From assembly GCF_006715165.1 (NCBI RefSeq), contig NZ_VFMS01000001.1:2480001-2544000 (forward strand): a stretch of DNA of 64,000 nt, written 5' to 3'. Positions 42,307 to 51,956 of the stretch are shown piece by piece. Source of the stretch: Arthrobacter sp. SLBN-122. Lineage in GTDB: Bacteria; Actinomycetota; Actinomycetes; Actinomycetales; Micrococcaceae. Both the position numbers and the translations under genes were made by a program. The notes under the pieces were generated by a model. That model was not told where the DNA came from and ran no database searches. It was given only the letters and a program-made list of their open reading frames with translations. Numbering within the stretch: position 1 is the stretch's first letter; every line of letters begins with the position of its first letter.

Positions 42307-43492
42307 CAGACAGCCACCGCCTGTGCGACGGGAGTGCTGGACAGGTCCAGTTCGGTCCCGTTCTTCCGGGCCAGGTCCGCCTCCAGTTCGCGCACGATCG
42401 GCAGGATGTCCTGGCCGAAGGCCGCCACCTCCTCCTGGAAGTGCAGGTAGCAGGTCAGGAACAGGTTCACGCCGAGCTTCTTGTACTCCACGATGCGTTC
42501 GGCGATCTGCTCCGGCGTGCCGATCAGCTGCGTCTTGAAGCCGTCGTTGTATTGGATCAGGTCCTCGAAGGTGGAGTCTGCCCACATGCCCTTGCCGTCC
42601 TTGGTGGCGGCGCCGGCTTCCTGGACAGCGTCCCGGAAACCCTGGACAGCTGGCTTGTGTGCCTTCTCCACGATCTCGCGCAGCGTGTCACGGGCTTCCT
42701 TCTCTGAATCCCTGGCGATGACGAAGCCGTTGAGGCCGAACCGGGGTGCGGCCAAGGCGCCTTCGGTGCCACGCCGGGTTTCGCCGGCGGCGGCCACCAC
42801 GCCCGCGATGTTTTCCTTGAAGCCTTCCAGGTCCTTGCCGTTGGAAAAGTACCAGTCGGCTACGCGGCCGGCCGTGGCCTGGGCCGCCGTCGAATTTCCG
42901 CCGAAGAAGATTTCGGGGTGGGCGCGGCCGGGAACGTCAACCGGCGCCGGGTTCAGCGTGAAGTCGGTGATGTTGTAGTACTTGCCGGACTGGCTGTACT
43001 CCTTTTCGGTCCACAGACCGCGCAGGACGTTGATGAACTCCTCGGTGCGGACATAGCGCTCATCGTGTTCCAGCCATTCCAGGCCGAAGTTGGTGAACTC
43101 GCTCTTCAGCCAGCCGGAGACGATGTTGACGGCGGCGCGGCCGTTGGAAATGTGGTCAGCGGTGATGATGTACTTGGCCAGCACGCCGGGGTGCCACATG
43201 CCGGGGTGGACGGCAGCGATCACCTTCAACCGTTCGGTGGCGGCCAGCAGGGCCAGGCTGAACGAGGTGGCCTCGTGCTGCTTGTCCGCTCCGTAGGAGG
43301 CAGCGTAGCGGGTTTGGGTCAGGGCGTACTCGAAGCCTGAGTCCTCGGCGATCCGGGCGAGCTTCTTGTTGTAGTCGAAGTCCCAGCCGGTGCGCTGTTC
43401 GATGGTGGACACCACCAGGCCGCCGGAGACGTTCGGAACCCAGTACGCGAACTTGAGGGGTTCGGAGAGTCGGGCGACGTTGCTGATCTCGG

Positions 43493-43496
<4 letters not shown>
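42306..43496 (-). CDS. sfnG: FMNH2-dependent dimethylsulfone monooxygenase (SfnG-like)
   Basis: This 396-residue luciferase-like flavin monooxygenase begins LKFAYWVPNVSGGLVVSTIEQRTGWDFDYN, the opening typical of SfnG, and continues with VHPGMWHPGVLAKYIITADHISNGRAAVNIVSGW and EIFFGGNSTAAQATAGRVADWYFSNG. SfnG oxidises dimethylsulfone to methanesulfinate with reduced flavin, freeing C1 sulfur for assimilation. No flavin reductase gene is in the operon, so FMNH2 must come from elsewhere. It overlaps acs by 4 bp upstream and metY by 1 bp downstream. A related alkanesulfonate monooxygenase (SsuD) is the alternative. Confidence 0.85.
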
Positions 43497-45447
<1,951 letters not shown>

Positions 45448-45457
<10 letters not shown>

Positions 45458-46350
45458 CGTTTCACCGCCCATTTTTCGGCCAGCCCCAGCAGGGCGTCGG
45501 TAATTTTTCCAATCACGGCCAGCATCACGATGGCCAGGAGCAACCGGTCCGTGCGGCCGTTGTTCTGCGAGTCGATCAGCAGGAAGCCCAGCCCCATTGA
45601 GGAAGCGATCAGTTCCGCCGCCACCAGGAACAGCCAGGCCTGGGCCAGCGCCAGGCGCAGCCCTGAGAACACTGCGGGAACGACGGCGGGCAGCTGCACG
45701 GTGGTCAGGAGGCGGACGCCTTTCAACCCGAAGGCGCGTGCGGCTTCCACCAGGTTGCGGTCCACATGGCGCAGCGCCAGGGACACCGTGGTGAATACCG
45801 GGAAGAACGCGCCGATGATGATGAGCGTTGCCTTGGAGTCCTCGCCGATCTTCATCCACAGGATCAGCAGCGGCACCCAGGCCAGGGACGGCACGGCGCG
45901 CAGCGCACCGATGGTGGGCGCCAGCAGTGCGTCGGCGAGTTTGGACAGTCCCACGCCGGCACCCAGGACCAGGCCAAGGGCGGCGCCCACCAGGAATCCG
46001 ATCAGGACCCGCTGGGTGGAGATGGCGATGTGGATGCCCAGTTCGCCGCGTTCCACGAGTTCGCCGGCCGCGGCCAGCACCATGGCGGGCGGAGGCAGCT
46101 GGACTACCGTGAACAGGCCGCTGGAGGAAGCTGCCTGCCAGGCGACCAGGAGGGCAGCCGGGATGATCAAGCCAAGGGGCAGACGCGCCCAGTTCCTGGT
46201 GCGGACTCCGGCGGGAGACCATCCCGTTGCCGGAGCGGGTGCCGGTACGGCACCCGCCTGGGCTGCGTCTGCCGTTGTTGCGGGGGCGGCTGCAGCACGC
46301 CCGTCCGCAACACTGTTGCCGGTGATCTTTGGCTCTCCTGGGTGGGTCAT
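45448..46350 (-). CDS. ssuC: Aliphatic sulfonate ABC transporter permease
   Basis: This 300-residue inner-membrane permease has six helices, with the EAA-loop sequence NLVEAARAFGLKGVRLLTTVQLPAVVP near 190, the pattern of the SsuC/TauC group. An Ala/Pro-rich cytosolic N terminus of about 50 residues precedes the first helix. The ATG overlaps the ssuA stop by 1 bp and the gene overlaps acs by 10 bp, so translation is coupled. With SsuB and SsuA it imports alkanesulfonates or related organosulfur compounds. Confidence 0.88.
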
Positions 46351-47399
46351 CAGGAGGCCTTAATGGCTGACGGATCAGCCTTCTTCACCAGCGAGTCGTC
46401 GAGAAGGGAGGCCACGGCGTCGTCAATCTGCTTCTGCGTCTTCACGTCACCGGTTTCCACGAAGGTGGGCCCGATCTTCTCCAGTACTTTGCGCTGCGCG
46501 TCCCCCGGTGCCGGATCGACGTCCAGGTTGCTGCGTTCCAGCACCACGGTCTTAGCGACGGCGGGGTCCAGGCCGGCGGCGTCGGCCAGGATCTGCGCGG
46601 TCTGGTCCGGGTTCTGTGCTGCCCAGGCGCGGGCCTTTTCATAGGCGTTCACCACTGCCTGGGCCAGTTCAGGCTTGTTCTTCAGGAACGGTTCCGTGGC
46701 GTTGAGGAAGCCGTAGGTGTTGAAGTCCAGGTTGCGATAAAAGAGTTTGGCGCCCTTCTGCTCAGCCCCGGCCATGATCGGATCCAGCCCGGACCAGGCC
46801 TGGACTGAGCCGTTTTCCAGGGCGGTGCGGCCGTCCGCGTGCTGCAGGTTCTGGACCGTCACGTCACCGGGCTTCAACCCCGCCTGCTCCAGTGCCTGCA
46901 GCAGGAAGAAATAGGGGTCGGTGCCCTTGGTGGCGGCTACGGACTTGCCCTTGAGGTCGGCCACGGAGGTGATGTCCGAGCCGGCGGGCGCCACCAGGGC
47001 CGACCACTCGGGCTGGGAATAGATGTCGATGGTCTTGATTTCCGAGCCGTTGGCGCGGGCCAACAGGGCTGCGGACCCGGCGGTGGAACCCACGTCGATG
47101 GCGCCGGAGCGCAGGGCCTCATTGGCCTTGTTGGACCCGGCGGACTGCACCCAGTTCACCGTCACGCCCTGGTCTTTGAGGCTGGCCTCCAGCCACCCCT
47201 GCTTCTTGATCACCAGGCTCAGCGGGTTGTAGGTGGCGAAGTCGATGTTGAGTGTGCCGCCCTTGCTGCTGCCGGCCGCGGCTGCGCTGCCGGAGGAACC
47301 TTCCCCTGCAACGCAGCCCGTGAGTGCCAGGACCGCGGAAGCGGCAAGGGCTGCTGCGCCAAGGACGGAACGGCGGGTGATGGGCAATGCGTGCGGCAT
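46350..47399 (-). CDS. ssuA: Aliphatic sulfonate-binding lipoprotein
   Basis: This 349-residue binding protein has both a twin-Arg-like start (ITRRSVLGAAALAASAVLAL) and a lipobox LTGC (Cys near 28), so it may be a Tat-exported lipoprotein. The mature domain has the SsuA/TauA pattern: IDFATYNPLSLVIKKQGWLE, GAIDVGSTAGSAALLARANG, LKGKSVAATKGTDPYFFLLQALEQAGL. AAAGGAAA precedes the ATG. A 166-bp gap, in which I see no gene, separates it from ssuB upstream. Ligand could be a sulfonate, a sulfate ester or dimethylsulfone. Confidence 0.88.
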   Translation of the reverse strand: MPHALPITRRSVLGAAALAASAVLALTGCVAGEGSSGSAAAAGSSKGGTLNIDFATYNPLSLVIKKQGWLEASLKDQGVTVNWVQSAGSNKANEALRSGAIDVGSTAGSAALLARANGSEIKTIDIYSQPEWSALVAPAGSDITSVADLKGKSVAATKGTDPYFFLLQALEQAGLKPGDVTVQNLQHADGRTALENGSVQAWSGLDPIMAGAEQKGAKLFYRNLDFNTYGFLNATEPFLKNKPELAQAVVNAYEKARAWAAQNPDQTAQILADAAGLDPAVAKTVVLERSNLDVDPAPGDAQRKVLEKIGPTFVETGDVKTQKQIDDAVASLLDDSLVKKADPSAIKAS

Positions 47400-47565
47400 G
47401 GGTTTCCTTTGAAAGCGGGGATGGAACGGTATGAAACAGGGGGAGGCCAGGCTGGTGTTGCCGGCCTGAAGATGGGTCCGACGGCGGCCCGGGCCAACAG
47501 GGCGGGTTACGGCAATGGGAGGGGAGCCGGCGGCGTGCCTGTCAGTGGCTTGGCCGTCAGCGGGA

Positions 47566-48390
47566 TTAGTGCCCGTCCACGCCGAGCGTTTCCAGCAGGG
47601 AAGCCCGCATGAGGGCGAGTTCGGCTGAGGCGCGCCCCCGGGGACGGCTGCCGGGCACCTCAACAGTCCTGGCGATCGATGCGCCCTCTCCGGCGGCATC
47701 AGCCCCAAGCACGATGATGCGGTCTGCCAGCTGAAGGGCTTCATCCACGTCGTGAGTGACCAGCAGGACGGTGGTGGGCTCTGCCCGGTGGATATCCAGG
47801 AGCAGGTCCTGCATCTTGATCCGGGTAAGGGCGTCGAGGGCACCGAAGGGCTCATCGAGCAACAGGACGCCCGGGTTCCGGGCCAGCGCCCGCGCCAGTG
47901 ACGCACGCTGCGCCATCCCGCCCGACACCTCGCGGGGGCGGTGCTTGGCGAAGTTTTCCAGCCCCACTAGTTCCAGCAGCCGGGCCACCTTGGCTTTGCC
48001 CTCCTTTGCACTGCATCCGGCCGGCAGCCCGATGGCCACGTTGGCCTGCAGCGTGTGCCAGGGCAGGAGCCGGGGTTCCTGGAATGCGAAGGCGCACCGC
48101 GGGTCGATGCCGTGCACGGGGGTGTCCTCGATGACGACGGAGCCGGCGCTGGGGTGGTCCAGGCCGGCCGTGGCGCGCAGGAGCGTGGATTTTCCGCAGC
48201 CGGAGGGTCCCAGGATGGCGAGTACTTCGCCGGCTGCAACATCAAAGGTCACGTCCCGCAGGACGGTCCGGGCTGCGGAGCCGGTGCCGAACGTGCGGCG
48301 CAGGCCCCGGAAGGACACCGGAAGGGCAGGGGCATGGGCGGAGGTGGCGGCGCCGGCCCCGGCAGGCGGGGGCGACAAAACTGCAGTCAT
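47566..48390 (-). CDS. ssuB: Aliphatic sulfonate ABC transporter ATPase
   Basis: This 274-residue ATPase has Walker A GPSGCGKSTLL (near 60), the Q-loop in AFQEPRLLPW, signature VSGGMAQRASLARALARNP, Walker B GVLLLDEPFGALD, and the switch His in LVTHDVDEA. It energises the SsuC channel. It is the first gene of the sulfur operon. Its ribosome site GGAG (48401-48398) lies 7 nt before the ATG and overlaps the closing P1 helix of the SAM riboswitch, so SAM binding should lower its translation. Confidence 0.92.
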   Translation of the reverse strand: MTAVLSPPPAGAGAATSAHAPALPVSFRGLRRTFGTGSAARTVLRDVTFDVAAGEVLAILGPSGCGKSTLLRATAGLDHPSAGSVVIEDTPVHGIDPRCAFAFQEPRLLPWHTLQANVAIGLPAGCSAKEGKAKVARLLELVGLENFAKHRPREVSGGMAQRASLARALARNPGVLLLDEPFGALDALTRIKMQDLLLDIHRAEPTTVLLVTHDVDEALQLADRIIVLGADAAGEGASIARTVEVPGSRPRGRASAELALMRASLLETLGVDGH

Positions 48391-48399
48391 AGGATCACT

Positions 48400-48565
48400 C
48401 CATCGGTCCTGGCAGTAGCACCCTACGGAGGCAGCCTTCGCCGGAGTGGTCAGCTCCGGACGCCTGTGGCTGGAATCCTTGCTATCACCGGGGCTGTTGG
48501 GGAGCGTCCGGCGACCAGGGTTGCTGCGGCGTCATCGATCCAGGTCTCTCGGCCGCTCGGGATGG
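48400..48565 (-). promoter_or_regulatory. SAM-I riboswitch (S-box leader)
   Basis: Read on the minus strand, P1 is CCATC (48565-48561) with GATGG (48404-48400). The conserved core follows: GAGCGGCCGAGAGACCTGG, then GATGACGCCGCAGCAACC, and near the 3' end GGGTGCTACTGCCAGG. This is the SAM-I pattern (GAG-GG-GAGGGA, ATGA-GCCGCGGCAACC, GGTGC-A-TTCC) and not SAM-IV. The variable arm between the halves is long (about 85 nt). The ssuB ribosome site GGAG overlaps P1, so ligand binding would hide it. No strong terminator is visible, which argues for translational control. Confidence 0.88.
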
Positions 48566-48657
48566 TCAAAGACCACTACACAGCAATGAATCTGCGAGAG
48601 CAAACTCTCGCTGGAGCTGCGTAATATTCGTTCACACCTCCTTCTGCTTCTAGTCAT
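48532..48657 (-). CDS. Possible 41-residue leader peptide before riboswitch
   Basis: An open frame of 41 codons runs from the ATG at 48657 and ends in the riboswitch core. It is Arg/Ser-rich with Cys at 8, 25 and 26 (QIHCCVVVF). Cys-rich upstream peptides regulate sulfur operons in mycobacteria, which makes it worth noting. The ribosome site before the ATG is weak, and a strong AGGAGG further in has no start codon at proper distance. A 7-bp hairpin (GCGAGAG/CTCTCGC, 48594-48611) lies within it. Real translation is unproven. Confidence 0.2.
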   Translation of the reverse strand: MTRSRRRCERILRSSSESLLSQIHCCVVVFDHPERPRDLDR

Positions 48658-48699
48658 CGTTCTTTTATTCGATGAATGCCTGCTGCTTGGGCGGAAGCG

Positions 48700-48705
48700 T
48701 AGTCT
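48700..48705 (+). promoter_or_regulatory. -10 box for leaderless CoA-binding gene
   Basis: TAGTCT ends 6 nt before the ATG at 48712. The gene has no ribosome site, in keeping with a leaderless message. Confidence 0.55.
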
Positions 48706-48711
48706 GTTGCG

Positions 48712-49137
48712 ATGGGCCACACGAACGATCCTGCAGTCATCGAACGCCTTCTGCGAACCAAGGGCCGCTGGGCAATCGTCGGACTCACCACCAATGAGTG
48801 GCGCTCCGCCTATGATGTGTCGCTGATGATCCGTGACCGGCTCGGCATGGAAATCATCCCCGTCAACCTGCCCGGCGACCCCGTCCACGGCGAAACCGGC
48901 TACCGCACCCTCGGGGACATCCCGCCGGAAAAGCAGCCCATCGACGTCGTGGATTGCTTTGTGAACTCGCAGAAGGTGGGCAGCGTGGTGGACCAGGCCA
49001 TCGCCGTGGGGGCGAAAGCGGTGTGGCTGCAGTTGGGGGTCCTCGACGAGGCGGCCGCGGAACGCGCCAAGGCTGCCGGTTTGGATGTGGTGATGAACGC
49101 CTGCCCCGCGCAGCTCGCCTGGAAATACAACCTTTAA
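48712..49137 (+). CDS. CoA-binding domain protein (YccU-like), divergent paralogue
   Basis: This 141-residue protein has the same fold as the product of 40463-40957: WAIVGLTTNEWRSAYDVSLMI, EIIPVNLPGDPVHGETGYRTLGDIP, PIDVVDCFVNSQKVGSVVDQAIAVGAKAVWLQLGVLDEAAAERAKAAGLDVVMNACP. The two share AGAK-WLQLG and AAGL-VVM blocks. It is transcribed away from the SAM-riboswitch operon. Its TAA stop shares TTAA with the convergent oxygenase stop. CoA binding is inferred from family; no catalytic role is known. Confidence 0.87.
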   Translation: MGHTNDPAVIERLLRTKGRWAIVGLTTNEWRSAYDVSLMIRDRLGMEIIPVNLPGDPVHGETGYRTLGDIPPEKQPIDVVDCFVNSQKVGSVVDQAIAVGAKAVWLQLGVLDEAAAERAKAAGLDVVMNACPAQLAWKYNL

Positions 49138-50162
49138 CGCTTCATCAGGTCCGGATAGTGCCGTTCGGTCACGTCCGGGTGGGCCCGCATCCGGCCCTTG
49201 AGCATGTTGAGGCCGAAGGATGCCAGGAGCGGGTTATCCGGATCGTCCGTGATGCCCCGGGCTGCCGCCTTCAGTTCCGGAGCCAGCGGGACCGGTTCGA
49301 TGACCGCGTCAAGCCGGGGCGACCAGAAGAACGGCACCGAGTAACGGTCGACGCCGGGCGGCGGCGCCTGGACGCGGTGGATGGTGGCTGCGAGGTATCC
49401 CTCCGTGGCAACTTCAAGCATCTCGCCAAGGTTCACCACCAGCGCTCCCGGAAGGGGCTCCACAGGCAGCCACTCGCTGGTGCCGGGCGGCAGCACTTCC
49501 AGGCCGCCCACGTCGTCCTGCAGCAGGAGGGTCACGAAGCCGTAGTCCGCGTGCGAGCCCACACCCTGGTCTCCGGCCGCCTCCACTACGCCGCCCACGT
49601 AGTGCACCAGCTTGCCCATCCAGGCCGGTGAATCCCGGAAGGGTTCGTCGAAGTAGTCTTCGGGCAGCTGCAGCGAAACGGCGATGGCCCTCAACAGTTC
49701 CATGCCCACCCCGGACATCAGCTCCGCCCATTCCATGGCAGCAGGCCTCAGTTCGGGGAAGGCTTCATCAGGCCAAAGGTTGGGGCCCTGCAGGAGCCAG
49801 TAGGGCTGTTCGTCCGGATAGTCCTTCACCGGCTGGAGCTCCGGTGAATAGTCGATCTGCTCACGGGCGTCCGCACGGCCCTGGGTGACCTCCGTGCCCA
49901 TGCGCGTGTACCCACGGAAGTGGGGGGACAGGCGGTTGTCCAGCTTCATCCGCTCCTCAAGCGGAAGGTCAAAGAAGCGGCGGATGGTATCCAAAAGCTG
50001 TTCGGCCTGGCCCGGCCGGCCACCGTAGCCTGTCACCTGGAAGAACCCGACGTCATGGGTGGCGTGCCGCAGCTGTTCGATGAATTCCTGGCTGAAGGTG
50101 CCGTATGGCTGCCGTGCGGAACTTAGATCCAGAACAGGTATGGCTCCCTGGTCGTGTGACAT
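49134..50162 (-). CDS. 2-oxoglutarate/Fe(II) oxygenase (IPNS-like)
   Basis: This 342-residue non-haem iron oxygenase has the facial triad HADYGFVTLLLQD (His and Asp, near 223) and the distal His in IHRVQAP, followed by VDRYSVPFFWSP, whose Arg-x-Ser binds 2-oxoglutarate. The N-terminal DIOX-type segment includes PVLDLSSARQ and FQVTGYGG. It resembles isopenicillin N synthase family enzymes of unknown substrate. TAGTCT lies 6 nt before the ATG, so the message is probably leaderless. Confidence 0.88.
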   Translation of the reverse strand: MSHDQGAIPVLDLSSARQPYGTFSQEFIEQLRHATHDVGFFQVTGYGGRPGQAEQLLDTIRRFFDLPLEERMKLDNRLSPHFRGYTRMGTEVTQGRADAREQIDYSPELQPVKDYPDEQPYWLLQGPNLWPDEAFPELRPAAMEWAELMSGVGMELLRAIAVSLQLPEDYFDEPFRDSPAWMGKLVHYVGGVVEAAGDQGVGSHADYGFVTLLLQDDVGGLEVLPPGTSEWLPVEPLPGALVVNLGEMLEVATEGYLAATIHRVQAPPPGVDRYSVPFFWSPRLDAVIEPVPLAPELKAAARGITDDPDNPLLASFGLNMLKGRMRAHPDVTERHYPDLMKR

Positions 50163-50168
50163 CCTCGC

Positions 50169-50174
50169 AGACTA
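50169..50174 (-). promoter_or_regulatory. -10 box for leaderless oxygenase gene
   Basis: TAGTCT on the minus strand ends 6 nt before the ATG at 50162. The divergent YjbR-like gene has its own -10 22 bp away. Confidence 0.55.
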
Positions 50175-50195
50175 GCACCGCGCAGGTCCGCTTTA

Positions 50196-50201
50196 TAGGC
50201 T
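50196..50201 (+). promoter_or_regulatory. -10 box for leaderless YjbR-like gene
   Basis: TAGGCT ends 6 nt before the ATG at 50208, the same box and spacing as at 17728 and 21244. Confidence 0.6.
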
Positions 50202-50207
50202 TCCCTT

Positions 50208-50621
50208 ATGGACCCAAGTGCGCTGCGGGAGATCTGCCTTTCGTTTCCGGGAGCTTATGAGGATTTTCCGTTCGGGCCGGAGACCTCGGTGTTCAAGGTA
50301 CGGGCGCACGTTGCCGGCGGAGCCCGCCACGAGGCCAAGTTGTTTGCCTTGTCCTCCATGGACGAACGCGACTTTTACGTGAACCTGAAGTGCGAACCGG
50401 CCCTGGCCGTGCAACTGCGCGCGGTGCACCCTGCGATCACCGGAGCATGGCACATGAACAAGACCCACTGGAATGGCGTGCGCCTCGACGGCTCGCTGCC
50501 GGACGGGATGGTCCGTGACATGGTGGAGGACTCGTACGACCTGGTGGTGTCAGGCTTGAGCCGGAAGCAGCAGGAGCAACTGGGGTGGGCACGCCTCGAA
50601 AGGGCAGGCGGCAATGACTGA
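50208..50621 (+). CDS. MmcQ/YjbR-family protein
   Basis: This 137-residue protein has the YjbR double-wing fold pattern: LREICLSFPGAYEDFPFGPETSVFKV, KLFALSSMDERDFYVNLKCEPALAVQLRA, WHMNKTHWNGVRLDGSLPDGMVRDMVEDSYDLVVSGL. Members are often named DNA-binding but their function is unclear. It appears leaderless. It overlaps the following DUF1990 gene by 8 bp, so they form one unit with the monooxygenase after it. Confidence 0.88.
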   Translation: MDPSALREICLSFPGAYEDFPFGPETSVFKVRAHVAGGARHEAKLFALSSMDERDFYVNLKCEPALAVQLRAVHPAITGAWHMNKTHWNGVRLDGSLPDGMVRDMVEDSYDLVVSGLSRKQQEQLGWARLERAGGND

Positions 50622-51156
50622 CGCGGGAAAGCTCAACTATCCGGGAATCGGCGGCACGGAGCACGGCAGCGCCCCGCAGGGGTATGGCCACGTCCTGGAG
50701 GAAGCGCGCCTTGGCGCCGGACTGGACGTCTACCGGCGGGTGGCGGACGGCATCCTCGGCTGGGAACTGCAGCGGCGGGCAGGGCTGCGTGTCCGCGCCG
50801 ATTCGCCGAGGGCAGTGCCGGGGGCGCACGTGGTGAGCGGATTCGGCGTCGGACCCTTCCGCCTGCCCGCGCCCTGCCAGGTGGTGTGGGCACGGGAGCC
50901 GGCGCCGGAGGGTGTTCCCCAGTCCGCCGGTTTTGGTTACGGGACCCTGCCGGGGCATCCTGCCCTGGGGGAGGAATCCTTCGAAGTGGAGATCAACAGC
51001 CACGGGGAGGTGTGGCTGAGGATCCGCGCCTTCAGCAAGCCTGCCAACTGGTTCTATGCCGCCGGCGGCATAGTCACCCGCGCGGCGCAGCGCTACGTTA
51101 CTTCCCGGTACATTGAAGGGGCACGCAGTCTCGCCGCGGAAGGAACGTCCCAGTGA
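50614..51156 (+). CDS. DUF1990 family protein
   Basis: This 180-residue protein opens with LNYPGIGGTEHGSAPQGY, the DUF1990 signature. It continues VYRRVADGILGWELQRRAGLRV, then GFGVGPFRLPAPCQVVWA, GFGYGTLPGHPALGEESFEVEI and FSKPANWFYAAGGIVTRAAQRYVTSRYI. No catalytic motif is known for this family. It overlaps both neighbours in a three-gene unit. Confidence 0.87.
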   Translation: MTDAGKLNYPGIGGTEHGSAPQGYGHVLEEARLGAGLDVYRRVADGILGWELQRRAGLRVRADSPRAVPGAHVVSGFGVGPFRLPAPCQVVWAREPAPEGVPQSAGFGYGTLPGHPALGEESFEVEINSHGEVWLRIRAFSKPANWFYAAGGIVTRAAQRYVTSRYIEGARSLAAEGTSQ

Positions 51157-51470
51157 TTTTTATCGTCGTCAAGTTCAAGGTCAAGCCTGAATGGTCGGAG
51201 CGCTGGCTCGATCTGGTGGGGGACTTCACCCGGGCCACGCGCGGGGAGCCGGGCAACCTGTGGTTCGACTGGTCCCGCAGCGTGGATGATCCCAACGAGT
51301 TCGTCCTGGTGGAGGCGTTCAAGGACGACGCCGCAGGGGACCACGTCAACAGCGGGCACTTCAAGAAGGCCATGGCCGACATGCCGCAGGCGCTCGCCGA
51401 AACGCCCCGGATCATCAGCCGCCAGCTCGACGGCGAAGGCTGGGACCTGATGGGCGAGCTCACCATCTAA
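51153..51470 (+). CDS. Antibiotic biosynthesis monooxygenase-like protein
   Basis: This 105-residue dimeric alpha-beta-barrel (ABM/YgiN) protein begins IFIVVKFKVKPEWSERWLDLVGDFTRATRGEPGNLWFDWSRSVDDPNEFVLVEAF and ends with a helix and strand typical of quinol monooxygenases. It uses no metal or cofactor that would leave a motif. GTG start overlaps the DUF1990 stop by 4 bp. The first 60-bp palindrome starts 4 nt after its stop. Confidence 0.87.
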   Translation: MIFIVVKFKVKPEWSERWLDLVGDFTRATRGEPGNLWFDWSRSVDDPNEFVLVEAFKDDAAGDHVNSGHFKKAMADMPQALAETPRIISRQLDGEGWDLMGELTI

Positions 51471-51474
51471 CCCC

Positions 51475-51534
51475 ATCGATTGCTCCGTACCTGTCGTTCT
51501 GGCCGTCCTAAACGGCAGGTACGGAGCACTCGAT
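51475..51534. repeat. 60-bp palindromic repeat, copy 1
   Basis: The left arm begins ATCGATTGCTCCGTACCTG, and the right arm ends CAGGTACGGAGCACTCGAT. The arms are 24 nt with two mismatches, one of them G-U in RNA. It starts 4 nt after the monooxygenase stop. Copies 2 and 3 are at 51844 and 52901, each exactly 60 bp. Confidence 0.9.
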
Positions 51535-51544
51535 AGCATGAGAC

Positions 51545-51838
51545 ATGTGGATTGGGTGGAGTGAGTTCGACATCCTCCTGGGCGACGTGCACAGCCTGAA
51601 GGAGAAACGCTCGGTAGTGCGGCCCCTCCTGGCTGAGCTCAAACGCCGCTTTGAGGTCTCCGTGGCCGAGGTGGGGGACCACAGCCAGTACCGGCGTACC
51701 CAGCTCGGTGTTGGGCTGGTGGCAGCCGACCGCCGGCACCTCGTGGAGGTGCTGGCCGCTGTCGAACGCTTCGTGGCGGGCAGGCCGGAGATCGAACTGC
51801 TCAGCGTCCGCCAGCGCGAGCTTCACAGCGAGGACTAA
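51545..51838 (+). CDS. DUF503 family protein
   Basis: This 97-residue protein has the DUF503/YlxP pattern: WIGWSEFDILLGDVHSLKEKRSVVRPLLAELKRRFEVSVAEVGDHSQYRRTQLGVGLVAAD. It is a small ferredoxin-like fold protein often found near ribosome-associated genes; function unknown. A TAGCAT box lies 5 nt before the ATG and no ribosome site is visible. It lies between palindrome copies 1 and 2. Confidence 0.87.
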   Translation: MWIGWSEFDILLGDVHSLKEKRSVVRPLLAELKRRFEVSVAEVGDHSQYRRTQLGVGLVAADRRHLVEVLAAVERFVAGRPEIELLSVRQRELHSED

Positions 51839-51843
51839 CCCTT

Positions 51844-51903
51844 ATCGACTGCTGAGCAGCTGTCGTTTTCATGCCGCAAAAAGACATCTGCTCAGCAATC
51901 GAT
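51844..51903. repeat. 60-bp palindromic repeat, copy 2
   Basis: It keeps the ends ATCGAC-TGCT and AGCAATCGAT and an inner TGTCGTTTT, but the middle of each arm is GAGCAG/CTGCTC instead of CCGTACC/GGTACGG. Both arms changed together, so pairing is preserved. It starts 5 nt after the DUF503 stop. Confidence 0.85.
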
Positions 51904-51956
51904 GAGGGGTGTGGATAACTTCTGCGGTCTTTGCCCGGTTTTGGTCTTATTGACCG

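Noticed and set aside
45458..46222. N-terminal extension of acs through the permease gene
   Set aside because: The frame is open but lies in another frame of ssuC, which has six membrane helices and an EAA motif; the normal Acs start is at 45457.
48400..48565. SAM-IV class for the riboswitch
   Set aside because: SAM-IV is common in actinobacteria, but the GAGAGA-GG core, ATGA-GCCGC and GGGTGC-ACTGCC elements follow SAM-I order.
48630..48640. AGGAGGTGTG as ribosome site and GTG start of a leader peptide
   Set aside because: The spacing is about 1 nt, too short for initiation, and no other start codon stands at 5-9 nt.
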